From: Siphonodentalium dalli
Taxonomy: Eukaryota > Mollusca > Scaphopoda > Gadilida > Siphonodentaliidae
Reading direction: 5' to 3'
NCBI GenBank assembly: GCA_032622095.1
Contig: CP136064.1
Location: 195,021,948-195,085,947 of the forward strand
DNA length: 64,000 bases
Position numbers and translations under genes: made by a program
In this document: one piece after another, positions 22,900 through 34,434 of the stretch
Position numbering within the stretch: the stretch's first letter is position 1
How the letters are laid out: every line of letters starts with the position of its first letter
Notes under the pieces: generated by a model
What the model saw: only the letters and a program-made list of their open reading frames with translations
Told to the model about the DNA's origin: nothing
Databases searched by the model: none

Positions 22900-23804
22900 T
22901 AATTGCCAACAATTGCGATCCCACTTCTCCACCCAAAAATAAGGTCTATCCCCATAACAGTTTTTGAAATTCTACCCTGTACAGGTTTGGTAACTCTTCT
23001 ATTGCCATAGTTAGATATATTGGGAATCTAATTCAATGAATAAATTTCAATAAAACCAATGGGTTGATATCCAAACGCTATATCCACTGCAAGAACGAAG
23101 CAATCAACCAAGATTGTCAAAAATTCCAACATGTCAACTACTGTTTCAGAGAACGAAACGTTTGAACTATGCACAAAAGTAAATATTGGTTATTTTATTC
23201 GGGACAAATTATTGGGTGATAAACATACAGCAATGATTCCACCATAAATATACACAGCATGTGATTCATTTATAGAAATGATGCTGTTTCCTGCTTATTT
23301 TTATATAAAATAATTAAAATAACTAATTTTGGCATGATAATTTGCTATTAAATTCTGAACACCTCAGTGGAATGTTCCACATTACTTTAACTAAATTTAC
23401 AGTACGATAGTATGATTGGATCTAAGGCTGAGCATAGAAGGTCTTGAAAGCTAATTTGACTTTACATGCAACCAACTCCAACTGTTAATAAAAAGAAGCA
23501 GAAAAAAGTTTGTACGGTATGCTTGTAACCAGTGGGAAATATTGAGTGATATGCATAACCAGTAGTTATTAGGCCACTATTAAAAATATCTGTTTATGGA
23601 CTACCTACCCACATTTTTCTATGCTATTTTTACAAGGAAGCTGTGATATTTAAAATTTAATGTTACCTGTAGCCCATTACATGACATAATAGACATGCAA
23701 ATTGCAATCAAAAATTTCTTATGGTACAAGGAAATTTTGTCAGATTACACAGACACATGTACTGTACACAGCTAAGGGAAGGAGAGTTGACAAACAATAC
23801 TTAC

Positions 23805-23943
23805 AGAATTCACTTGATGCAGGACGATTAGAAGTTCGAGTATTCTGCCGTTTGAGACTTTGACGTCGATGTCGTCGGTGTGGCCGATTGCACGCTGCAG
23901 CTGGAGTCTTTTTCCAGAAGTAGTAGAATTCTACAATCTCTCC
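23805..23943 (-). CDS. Atrophin/RERE-like gene, SANT-end and basic linker exon
   Basis: Exon of 139 nt starting in phase 0 and leaving one base. It reads [19 protein letters not shown] and then [10 protein letters not shown], ending NRPASSEF. Human RERE has GELITFYYYWKKTPEAASS and RAHRRHRRQ followed by RPPSSEF, so this is the last helix of the SANT domain and the conserved basic linker. The SANT domain contacts histone tails and deacetylase partners in this family (established knowledge). Acceptor TTTATCTTTACAG, donor GTAAGTAT. The upstream exon with the rest of SANT, ELM2 and BAH was not found. Confidence 0.95.
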
Positions 23944-24352
23944 CTGTAAAGATAAAATATACAAGGGTTAAGAGTGTATAAGAAGTTGATGTTATTCCAA
24001 GTGTAAAATTGAATAATTGGTTTATTGGGGTTCATATCCGTCTCACTTTCGGAGATATTTTTACTGATATAATGCCAGTGTTTCCGCTAGAGGGGCGGCG
24101 GGTCTCTTTCACCTCTGACCCACTGATTAATGCCTACATGTACATCACCTGTGTATCTGCCACTAAATAACACCAACAGGGAATGATAAACGACGATAAT
24201 TTTAATTGCCTGCAAACGCTGAACCATTTTGCATGAAAAGAATGCTTTTCAGGGCTGCACACATCAACAATTATTGCCTTATTCTGAAAGATATTGCCTT
24301 ATTCTGAAAGCCATGTGGTTGATTTTGCCTCGTTTCGTCGTGATTACATGTA

Positions 24353-24552
24353 GAGTAATGCCCTAATTAATCGACTCCATAACCACAGCAGAATTATGGG
24401 TAACTTTTCAGGATTTAGTCGGAAATATGGCTTGTTGCCATTCATCGGAAAGCTTTCCGATGAATGGCAACAAGCCATATTTCCGACTAAATCCTGAAAA
24501 GTTACCCATAATTCTGCAGTGGTTATGGAGTCAATTAATTAGGGCATTACTG
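24353..24552. mobile_element. Family A foldback, near-perfect palindrome
   Basis: 200 bp flanked by TA; arms meet at GGAAAGCTTTCC with almost no mismatch. First base is G rather than C. This copy carries AATTAATCGACTCCAT at both ends, so its arms match each other better than they match other copies. Confidence 0.92.
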
Positions 24553-24858
24553 TATGTTGTCAAAGAACACACTGTTCTTTCTGGTTTGTATTAATAATTA
24601 TGTAGACGAAGTCGAGACGTAACATGTACCTACTGAAGGGTGATCAAGATATAACACTTATTTACCTGCTGATTTAACTTGATGTTTTGTCGTAAAAATT
24701 TACCAGTATGGTAACAATGGTTATCTGGTCATATTCAGTGCTAAATGACAACATCCTTTACATTACATAACCATTCTAATTTTTATAATATAAAACACAA
24801 TTACGATTCCTTAAGTTTATCTACTTATATTACGATAGACGTTCAGAACTTGGATTAA

Positions 24859-25226
24859 ATTGATGTGAAACACTCCGGTTGGGTGGTGAAATATAAATGG
24901 AGAATAACCTTGCTCAAAGTAGTTATTTTTATGAATATTAATCCAATTTTACAACACACACCGTCAGTCTTATATATTTATTAAATGCAGTGAGTATCGA
25001 TGGCGAAATCATTTACATTAGTTTATCGCCGATTGTTGCATCCCGAATCGAGATGTAAATATTTACAATTGAGCGTAGTTCAGACTGTGTTTTCTATGGA
25101 CTTGTATGGTCAATTTCTTTGAGATTTTGGGCAATGTTAGTAGAATGCTACATTCCCCCAGTTGGCATAGTGCCTGTGTACTAATTGATCAGTTTCACGT
25201 ACCCGAACAAGTCCATAATATGTCTT
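24859..25226 (-). mobile_element. Family I TTAA element (copy 2, inverted)
   Basis: TTAA at 24855-24858 and 25227-25230; ends TTGATGTGAAACACTCC and CCATAATATGTCTT. Inverted match to 15560-15921. Confidence 0.75.
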
Positions 25227-25991
25227 TTAAATTTTTGACTGATTTACTATTGGTAAATACTATTAGATCATACGCAGTTTGTTGAGGGACTGAGAATCCC
25301 CCCACCGGCTACATGTATATATCACGGGGACCACAGTACCCAATTTTGCACACATAATGAAAAGACAGATGTGAAAGAAAGTAGCCCAGCATATCAAGAT
25401 GTCAGTGTATACATATAATCCAACGCTAGATAAATGCCAGAGAACACCCAAAGAAAGCATTTGTGTAAATCCTCGATTGATAGTGTCTTTAGATATTCAA
25501 ATTTAAGACGAGCTGGTAGACATACCGGGCAAAATGACGGCTTAGTGCGAGCCTATGATAAAAAGAAGAGCACACATATTGACTGGCGACAGAACCAATC
25601 TTACAAGCTTCGTGTTTACAATACATGTGTTGTCGGACCACAGAGAACTTGAACATTGTTGATTTTAGAGCCGGATAGGGCTTTTTGTTTAATTAGTTTG
25701 TGTGTTTTTTATTTGACAAACTGTCAAGCTCAAGCAGTTCTTTTAGATCGCAATCAATAAGTTGGCCAATTGAGGAAGATTGTAGCAAGGAAATCCTGAT
25801 CATGAGGTGGAGAAATTACTTGTTGTGACGGACATCTGATCACACAAGTAGATTCTACAGCCCACCCACAGAAATGATAGTCAGATTTTGATGTCAGCAT
25901 AATTGCTATACACATTTAGGGATGGGTGATATGGTTAACGTTTGTGTCACAATATGATAGGTATCTCGATGGACAGTTCGCAATCATTGGG

Positions 25992-26142
25992 AGGATATTA
26001 CTTAATAGTTTGTTTGATATTAGGCCTGATATCAGCCCGAGGTAACCTCATATCAGCCTGAGTCCGAAGGTCGAAGGCTGGTATGAGGTTACCGAGGGCT
26101 GATATCAGGCCAATAATATCAAACCAACCAAGTAATATCCTA
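25992..26142. repeat. GC-rich hairpin J1
   Basis: Arms AGGATATTACTTAATAG and GGCCTGATATCAGCCC pair with GGGCTGATATCAGGCC and AAGTAATATCCT. The tip carries CCGAAGGTCGAAGG. A TATTTATTAATTAGAT border follows, with its inverse ATCTAATTAATAAA near 26325, which marks a 180-bp flank belonging to the same element. Confidence 0.85.
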
Positions 26143-26657
26143 TTTATTAATTAGATCGCCTCTAAGTAACTGGCAACTCATTCATATGAGTGACATCGCA
26201 AAAATGGATACCTTCACATATTACTCGGATTGGAGATGTCGCAAATATTACTTGGTTTAAGGTCGATATTATACTAGTTTGTTAACATGCTATTCTGGAC
26301 GAAAATGTCATATCTAATTAATAAACATATGTATCTAGGTTCAGTCAGTGTTCCAGATCGTATGCTGAAATACATACAATCCAATAAAGAGATGATTGTG
26401 AAATGCATATGGACATAAAACTGTTATCGTGCAAGTAACCAACTTTGTATCTTGCAATTGTTGGGAACAACAAACATGTTGATAGATCACCATTTTGTCA
26501 CAAATGTGAAGTACGGTCCGAATATAAAAATAAAACCCAGTAAAAATTACTTGTGGTGACATTACATTTCGAAGTGAAAGCCTAGAAGCTTCAATACCTC
26601 ACAGTAGTCAGGCATATCCCAATATGCAATATTTTTTGGACCAATATATGATACATA

Positions 26658-26839
26658 CAGTAATACCGTAAATAATTAACTCCTTAACCACAGCAGAATT
26701 ATGGGTAATTTTTCAGGATTTAGTCGGAGTGAGAGCTTTCCAATGAATGGCAACAAGCCATATTTCAAACTAAATCCTGAAAAATTACCCATAATTCTGC
26801 TGTGCATGGTTAAGGAGTCGATTATTTAGGAAATTACTG
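26658..26839. mobile_element. Family A foldback next to repeat L
   Basis: TA-flanked, 182 bp; left arm shortened near the loop and four extra bases (GCAT) in the CTGTG(GCAT)GGTTAAGG block. Its right end abuts repeat L. Confidence 0.9.
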
Positions 26840-27161
26840 TACATCTCAGCATTTCGTATCTTGATAAGCTGGTGCACCGATTTTATTCCACACCCATTGA
26901 CGTTATTCACATGTATTCAACGGAATCCCAGCCATTGAATACATATTAGTGTATACCTCTAGTGGAATACAAGCCGGAACTATACTTGTTGACGTTGTCG
27001 CCAAGAAAGATGACGTACATTACGTCGATCATCCGCTTCTGGTGATCCCCCCATAATTACTGGTTATTTGTCAGACTTAAATCACAATAAAGGTAGCTAT
27101 AGTAACAATGAAGGCGACATTCATGGATTGAACTTATCTGACTGAACGGTGTAGAATAAAT

Positions 27162-27335
27162 ACAGAACACAACTTGCATCATAATCTCGAATCTTTTATC
27201 GAACTCGTTGCGGATGGCGCAAAGTTATATTTCGCTCGAGCTACGCTCTCGCGAAATATATCCTTGCGCCATCCGCAACTCATTCGATAAAAGAGTCTCG
27301 ATTCATATGCGCGTTGTGTTCTGTCTATGTATTCC
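27162..27335. repeat. GC-rich hairpin J4
   Basis: Arms GAATAAATACAGAACACAAC / GTTGTGTTCTGTCTATGTAT and GTTGCGGATGGCGCAA / TTGCGCCATCCGCAAC. The tip is CTCGAGCTACGCTCTCG. A decayed partial copy is at 42851-42935. Confidence 0.85.
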
Positions 27336-27396
27336 ATCCCTAATATACATTAATGGCATCAATCCATATAATATATGATGCCATTTCTCAATGCTA

Positions 27397-27461
27397 CAGT
27401 AATGCCCTAAATAATCGACTCCTTGCTGTGGTTAAGGAGTCGATTATTTAGGGCATTACTG
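27397..27461. mobile_element. Minimal family A derivative (65 bp)
   Basis: TA-flanked. Only the outermost 28 bp of the left end and 37 bp of the right end remain, joined at CTCCTTGCTGTGG. Inserted in repeat L. Confidence 0.9.
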
Positions 27462-27768
27462 TATTCTGAGGAATTTCATGTGATATTATAGTCAGACTGA
27501 ACCCTCTCATGGGGCCTTTCCTTATACCCTGAATATATAGTATTCCAACTTTTTATACTGGTATGATCATATACAAACAATCTATAATCACATTGGGAGT
27601 TTTATTTTATATCATGAAGTTAATAACCTTTGACCTGGATATGAAATGAATCATTGAGCTGGACAAAGTTAACTTCTTACCTGCGGTGTCTTGCATGTAT
27701 GTGACTACTGTATACTTAAAAGATCATGCTGAGTGCTATATGACCTTTTATTAATTAGCTATAGGTTA

Positions 27769-27893
27769 TCGGCCGCAATAAGTAGAATGCTGCCCGCGTC
27801 ATAAGTAACAAAAAGTCGGCCAATAAGTAGAAAACTCGGCCAATAAGTAACAAAAAGTTGGCCAATAAGTAGAAAACGCGGCCAATAAGTCAA
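27769..27893 (+). repeat. Minisatellite, about five 18-20 bp units
   Basis: Units of the form CGGCCAATAAGTAGAAAA alternating with CGGCCAATAAGTAACAAAAA. AT-rich except for the CGGCC core. Confidence 0.8.
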
Positions 27894-28242
27894 GGTAACG
27901 TAACGTAAATGACGTCATACGTAATTAGCTTGATCGGCAAAGAATATTGGGTCGACGGAAGATAGATTGCAGTTGATTTCGGATGAATTACGGACAGTCA
28001 CTGTTTTTGGGAGTAAATATGCATGTACGTGGATGAACTACATGTATCCGTATCAATATCATTCCCAGTGGAAACTGACAGTACTATGAAATCGCCGCAA
28101 GTTCTTCACAAAGTTCACAAGAATAAAAATTGCTGGAAAAATTGTTAATTTAATAAAGCACACAATGGTATATCTAATAATGACTATGTTAATATATTCA
28201 CCCTATGAAACAATTATTACCATTGTTGCTAATTAATAAAAT

Positions 28243-28385
28243 ACTTATTAATTGGTTGTTTCCACATTGACCGAGTTATGAGGCCTCGGTCTGTCGTATT
28301 AGCCTTCGGCTTGCGGCCTCAGGCCAATACGACAGACCTCGGCCTCATAACTCGGCCAATATGGAAACAACCAATTAATAACATA
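28243..28385. repeat. GC-rich hairpin J2
   Basis: Arms TTATTAATTGGTTGTTTCC and CCGAGTTATGAGGCC pair with GGCCTCATAACTCGG and GGAAACAACCAATTAATAA. The tip is GCCTTCGGCTTGCGGCCTCA. Confidence 0.85.
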
Positions 28386-28763
28386 TAATAGTTAGATACC
28401 AAATTCAACATAATCATCGAATATGGATTCATATAAAGAATATATAATTAAAAAATAAATTATTTAACAAACTCCATTAAATTAACACATACAATGTGCT
28501 GTCTTTAATTACATGGCTTGATTTTTTAATATTCGCTTGAGTTGTTTGATATTGTTTTGATATATTCAAATATTCTGATAATATGAGTAAACATCAGGCT
28601 TAGAAATACCATATGGATTCCCATTCGTTTATTTATAGGGGTATTCTGACAATATTTCCAGCAAGGCTGCTTGGTTGGCTTGTTACCAAATAATACTTAT
28701 AAAATGAATGAATGGGAATCAAGTAACTAAACATCAGAAATAACCAAGTTTTCAATTATTACT

Positions 28764-30372
28764 TTAAATATACACATGGTTTTAAGCAACCACTCTAATA
28801 TTGACTAACATTTCCAAATTCAGAGTCTTTTTCAGTTTGATATTGATGACAGTCCCTAGATCATTACCTCCTGACACAAACTTCTAGGTTTGGAGAAATA
28901 GATCAGTCCCGTATGTCAATCATTCCAGTGTCTGAGGAATATAGGTTTATGCTAAAGTACCAGGTCTAATCACTATATTTATATACCAGTACATGACATA
29001 TGTCCCTGGAGGAAGGAGAATAATTCTTTCTCAACGTCAGACACTTCATGACTACTATTCCACCAGATTGGCACATGGACAGCAAGCAAAGAAATGCTAT
29101 GTGGATTCCAATTCATTTATTTGTAGGAATTTTCAGAAGGAACTTTCAGATGAGTTAAAACCATCTTATAAACCTGTTGGATGAACTTAATTATTAATGG
29201 AGGAAGTAGAGAAGCACTTTAATTGTTCAATATTGAGTAAATATATTGAGGTGCCCTCCAAAATTGGTTCAACACCCTTGCACGAACATAATTTTAATGA
29301 TTCAGGCATCGGATAATAATTTAAATTTACACATGGCTTTATGCAACCACTCTAATATTGACTAACATTTCTAAGTCAGAGTGACAGAGTCTCTTTTTGA
29401 GTTTGATATTGATGACTGAGCTAAGTCCTTAGATCATTACCTCAAGACATCAACTTCTAGGTTTAGAGAAATAAATCCGTCCCACATGTCAATCAATCCT
29501 GAGTCTTACGGATATAGGTTTGTTGCTACAGTACCAGGCCTAATCACTCTATTGATATACATGACATGTCCCGGGAGGAAGTAAAATAATTCTCCCGCTC
29601 AACGTCAGCCACTTCATGGCTACTCTTCCACTAGATTGGCACATGGGACAGCAAGCAAAGAAATATTATGTGGATTCCAATTCATTTATTTGTAAGAATT
29701 TTCAGAAGGAACTTTCAGAGGAGTTAAAACCATATTATTAACCTGATCGATAAATTTAAATAGTAACCAAGGTTTTCTACAAATGAATAAATGGGAATTG
29801 AATTGGTGCAGCATTAAATATCCTGTGCCACTGCATTCTCTTATATATGAGAGTCTTCCTTATAAGAGAATGCACTGGCTTACATGGTCAAGGTAAATAT
29901 TGTTAGGTCAAGGTATTCTTTTACATATGCGAGGCTCCCTGCATAACAGAATGTATTGGCACAGGACTTTTGCAAAATTTCAGGAAGCTCCAGTCATGGA
30001 AGGGTTAAGTAGCTGCTCATATGCAAAATGTAAGTCAAATTATTGATAAATTAAATATACACATGGTTTTAAGCAACCACTCTAATATTGACTAACATAT
30101 CCAAGTTCAGAGTCTCTTTTTGAGTTTGATATTGATGACTGAGCTATAAAGTCCTTAGATCATTACCATGTGACACCAACTTCAAGGTTTAGTGAAATAA
30201 ATCTGTCCTGCATGTCAATCAATCCCAGTCTTAAGAATATAGGGTTGTTGCTACAGTACCAGGTCTAATCACTCTATTGATATACATGACATGTCCCTGG
30301 AGGAAGGAGAATAATTCTCTCTCAACGTCAGGCACTTCATGACTACTCTTCCACCAGATTGGCACATGGACT
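28764..30372 (+). repeat. Three diverged direct copies of a 320-430 bp unit
   Basis: Copies at 28764-29187, 29321-29753 and 30051-30372 (right-truncated). Each starts TTAAAT(A/T)TACACATGG. They share AACCACTCTAATATTGACTA and, further on, CTTCATG(A/G)CTACT and CCA(C/A)(C/T)AGATTGGCACATGG. Copies 2 and 3 share a few base differences that set them apart from copy 1. A family B fragment lies between copies 2 and 3. A short piece of the unit also occurs at 28609-28650. Confidence 0.85.
29803..30004. mobile_element. Family B TTAA element, left end lost
   Basis: Begins at GGTGCAGCATTAAA, keeps reduced versions of both hairpins, and ends CTCCAGTCATGGAAGGG before TTAA 30005-30008. Confidence 0.8.
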
Positions 30373-30867
30373 GCCACAAAAATCTATTTTCTTTATCTCC
30401 GCATAGTAATTAAGGGTGATGCTATACAGGGGGAGAAGCACTCATAATCTAACTGCATGCTGTGCCAGGCCATAGAAAAGGTGCTTATCCTATGAGGTAT
30501 CCAAGGGGCAGAGTGCTCAGACAGCAATGAACAACATGTGTAGAATTGATCTGATATTTGAGGGGACAATAGGTGTGTGGGCCATGAGTGGAGGCGTAGC
30601 AGCTGAGAGGATCCAAGGGCTTCCTAAGGATTCGCAGCCTCATTCCTGACAAGCTCAATTGGTTGCGAAATGCAGGAACACGCTCTTGGATTAAAAAGTT
30701 GGATGTTTTCATAGAATCAAGCATCATTAGTTGAAAAATTGAAAATTATCTTGAATAATCTGAGTTTTGAATATTTTGTATGTCAATGGGAAATTTTAAG
30801 AAATGTTTATATTTTTGATGTTTAGGCGACACCAGTTTTAATGTCTGATTTACCAACTTTTTTCACA

Positions 30868-31010
30868 AAACATTTTTCATGAAGCAATTCTTGTTTTAAA
30901 AATGTTACTTTATACACCATCGGAATAAAAAGTAAAATAGGATTTGCAAAAACACTGAATACATCTTTAAAACACCACATTCTCAAATCAATGCAATATG
31001 CACTGCTGAT
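30868..31010 (-). repeat. Dispersed repeat S (copy 1)
   Basis: Similar to 59440-59590 in the same orientation. Both keep an open frame on the minus strand around FKDVF and VYK(I/V)T. Not identified. Confidence 0.55.
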
Positions 31011-31084
31011 TGTAGTGGGTGTGTGTGTTATTGGGGGATATGGTGCTGTGGCCATATCTCCCAATAACACACACCCACTACATT
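31011..31084. repeat. Perfect hairpin, 30-bp arms
   Basis: TGTAGTGGGTGTGTGTGTTA and TTGGGGGATATGG pair with CCATATCTCCCAATAA and CACACACCCACTACA across the loop TGCTGTGG. It follows repeat S directly. Confidence 0.9.
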
Positions 31085-32424
31085 CATTTCTTATATTTAT
31101 TATATTTATATAGCATTTTGATGATTTATTCCCATAAAATAGTTGAAGTATTCTTTTTTATTTTCACAAAATCTGCTGAGAATTTTAAACTAGCCCACAC
31201 AGTACATTAAGTCAGCCCAGTATAAGATTTTCAAGCACTTGCAATGATTAATTGGCTTCAGATGCAATTTGGCTGAATTTTCAAAAGCATGCGCAATTAT
31301 TCTGTTGACCGCTTTTAGTTATTAGGTCAGATTAGGTGACAATTTGTGACACCGTGTTCATGTTACGGTCTGTGATATTGGTGTAAGAAATCGGTGACCA
31401 AATTGGCAGTTGACCAATCACCGAATAGGATTTAGTGTAATACAGATGGGCTATGTAAATATTAAATCATAAAGCGAACTTCATCATCCACTTTCACTTT
31501 ATCGCATAAAATTTATTGATCTGTCGCAATTGTTTCCACATAATTAAAATTTCTTCCATTCTCTACCATTTCTACAGACAGGAACTATTTTTCATAGCAA
31601 TAATAAAAGTGTGTTTTCTGAATACCTTTCTGATAATCTGTTTAGCAGCAGTATCAGGTGAATAAACGTTTTTCCAATAGAAGATATATGTGTTACTTTC
31701 TACACGCTTCGCGCTGTACATGTTTTTCATATAACTATTCACAATGTTAATTACGGTGCATCTGATGGTACCGATAAGACAGCTCGCGTCCTTACTGCCA
31801 GAAGTTATCAAAGGGAGCGCAGTTAGATGCACATTTCCTATACATTGCTCACGGTTCCTTAATGATATCAGAATGCATCTGCACGTTTTAACATCGTTTG
31901 TCAGTAATCATCGCAGGCAATATGCATAGTACATAATCGCGAAGCAATGAGTTTCATGTGCCGACACATCAGGTTAGCTCATCACCGGCTAACTACCAAC
32001 AGTTGTTTATTGGTGGCAAAGAAATATTCGCAAAGGAAATGTAATCGCCGTGCAATGTTCTGCTACCCGTTCAACATGGGTGTCTATGTGCCGGTCTCGT
32101 TGGATGCTAATGAAAGGAAGTGCAATTAGTAAGTCGTTGGAGGGTTTTCTTTTAAAATGTTGTGAATAGCTAGTTTGATTCTCGAGTGTTTAATCTATGG
32201 CGTGCTAATTAGAGACGCAGACCAAGGGATGTAGTAGCACTTGTCATAGCATGCAAAGCATACAACATACTTATTAGAAGCGCCAAGGTGTGTTTAGGGT
32301 CAATGCTGCTATTCAGTTTGAGAGAAAGAAAGAGACTCTTTCCCAAGTCAATCAATTTAATAGATGTGGACAGATATGACAAACTTCATCAATAACAGTA
32401 ACCAGTATCTAAATACTTTATAAA

Positions 32425-32613
32425 TGCCGTAAATAATTGACTCCTTCACCACAGCAGAATTATGGGTAATTTTCAGGATTTAGTCGGAAATATGGCTTGT
32501 TGCCATTCATTGGAAAGCTCTCACTGACAGCTTTCAGATGAATGGCAACAAGCCATTTTTCCGACTAAATCCTGAAAAATTACCCATAATTCTGCTGTGG
32601 TTAAGGAGTCAAT
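32425..32613. mobile_element. Family A foldback with worn ends between 17-bp direct repeats
   Basis: Both arms are present, but the CAGT start and the last 18 bases of the right end are missing. TATCTAAATACTTTATA occurs just before and just after (32406-32422 and 32616-32632). Confidence 0.88.
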
Positions 32614-32867
32614 TGTATCTAAATACTTTATAGTTGGCAATTGCTGCTTGGTTCTCAAGGATTAGATTAATATCCAGGATCTCCAAAACAAGGATTATGT
32701 TACCTAGTATCCCTAAATGGGGATTAATTTTCTTAATGTATTGCCAGACATGGTATATTTCATGTGTTGTTTTTGTTTTTACATGGACCAAATATATGTT
32801 TTATCTGTTAGAAAATGAAAACTTAGAATGGTGCTTCGGATGAAGAAGCTTACTATTATATCTTTAA

Positions 32868-33093
32868 CCCTTTGAGTGCCGGGTCCGATTTTTGTATCAA
32901 CCCATATACCCTGTGCCAATGCATTCTCTTATATAAATGCGAGTCGACCATAGGTCGCCTCGCATATATAAGAGAATGCATTGGCCTAACAATTTTTCAT
33001 CATTTGTTATTATTATTATTATTTTTTTTTTTAGGGCCGATTTTACAGACCGTAAATTAGGGCCGATGAGATCGGCCCCTGGCACTGAAACAG
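32868..33093. mobile_element. Family B3 TTAA element, one hairpin
   Basis: TTAA at 32864-32867 and 33094-33097. Ends CCCTTTGAGTGCCGGG and CCCCTGGCACTGAAACAG. It holds a single hairpin with the standard core arms; the second part is replaced by TTATTATTATTATT and a GGGCCGATTTTAC repeat. Confidence 0.75.
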
Positions 33094-33394
33094 TTAACTT
33101 ACTGGACTTGCTTGATTGTTTTGATAGCTGTCATCAGAATTTTAAATACATGCACTCCATTTTACTTCAGTTATCTTAGGTCATGCGATATACAAGATTT
33201 TGAAATCCTGGGTTATCTGACACACGTTTGGGAATGATGCTTCTGGAAAGATCGTTTATTAAAACCACAATTATTCAGTTGCTTTAGTCTTTTGTCACTA
33301 ACAAGAAGGTTATTTCCATATTCTCCATTTAAGTGGAAATCTATTTTCTATTAAAAAAATATTATGAGTTTATTTCAGAGAATCAAACTGACAA

Positions 33395-33545
33395 TGGAAT
33401 TATTATTCACTGGCCTCTGTCAACTGAACAGAGGAAGCAGAATTGAGCAATATGCTTTTCAGTCCATCAAACACATTTATCAAATGCTATTGATCCCTCC
33501 AGATTGCATTGTACGACATCATCAAATAACCAAATTCATAACAAA
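33395..33545 (+). repeat. Dispersed repeat T (copy 1)
   Basis: Diverged direct copy at 34435-34610. Shared blocks: TTATTCACTGGCCTC, CCATCAAA and AGATTG(C/T)ATTGTA. No known domain in any frame. Confidence 0.6.
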
Positions 33546-34434
33546 AATTCCAAGTGTTTTAGCAGAGTTTAACAATGTTCAAAACTTACATGTTTTCCAT
33601 TTCAATGTAAATCTATTTCTGTTAAACAATTTTCATAACTTACATGTTCTCCATTTCAATGTAAATCAATGTTCTCTAGTTAACATATGACTTCAGCAGA
33701 CATCTTGGATAAGACAAATATTTTCTATTTGCTAAAGTAAAAAATCGAACAGCACAATATTTTTATGTCATGGAATTACAAGGTGACTATTCCAACAACT
33801 TAATAGCAGGTTATAAATAACAATTTTTATGCTGGAAAAGATTTTGTCTTTGGTTACTGTATACATACTTTACAGTTAGTTACATTGCGATATTTAATTT
33901 ATGCTTTTGCTCACGTGATACATGTTCGTTATCAGTCACTTTTCTTAAACAGAGTAAGATCGTTTTCTCAAGTTCTTATTCAAAAGTTATGTACTGTATA
34001 TTAAAATTATTTAATTAATTAATTGTACACTTCCCAGCATCGTAATTGTTTCCTTGACCCTATCTCCCTCCCAGAATAGGTTATTTTGTGATTCTGTTGA
34101 TCATGTTTGGATACCATGTTATTCATAATGTTTTGTACGGGGAAATTGTTCGTAGCTCATATCTTCACTTTTAAATTTTTCACTTGTTTGTGATTATTAA
34201 AACAGCCAAATTGAACAAGAAATTGTCTCCTTTATTGTGAACAAGCAAATCCATCGCTGGACTCTAAATTTGGGTTTCGCCATCTTCTCAAGGTATAAAG
34301 ACCACAACACCAATAATGTGCAGAGTAGAGATAAGTAATATTATAAATACAGGTATAAATTTGGAAAATAAAATGAACATTGTAATAGATACAATCTGTC
34401 TGCATGAAGAGGGATGTTATTTTCAAGGAGTGGA

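Larger units (their letters stand above)
16642..23804 (-). other. Intron of the atrophin-like gene (7163 bp)
   Basis: Holds family A copies at 16804, 17127, 19570, 19695 and 22726, family Q elements at 17446 and 19920, a tandem repeat (18113-18515), a chimeric family B/C element (20493) and a family F element carrying a hAT insertion (20845-22515). About 18560-19560 and 22900-23800 hold nothing I recognise. Confidence 0.8.
26840..27660 (-). repeat. Dispersed repeat L (copy 2), interrupted twice
   Basis: Reverse-complement of 3540-3825. It is broken by about 440 bp (26898-27340, flanked by TATTCCA on both sides and ending in hairpin J4) and by a 65-bp family A derivative (27397-27461). Confidence 0.75.

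Noticed and set aside
27679-27705. Possible small minus-strand exon with a GTAAGAAGT donor
   Set aside because: The donor looks good, but the preceding 8 codons (SHTCKTPQ) do not match any RERE-family segment, and random strong donors are expected in 40 kb.
33364-33690. 108-codon frame
   Set aside because: Overlaps repeat T, with no recognisable domain and no splice context; the other T copy does not keep the frame.
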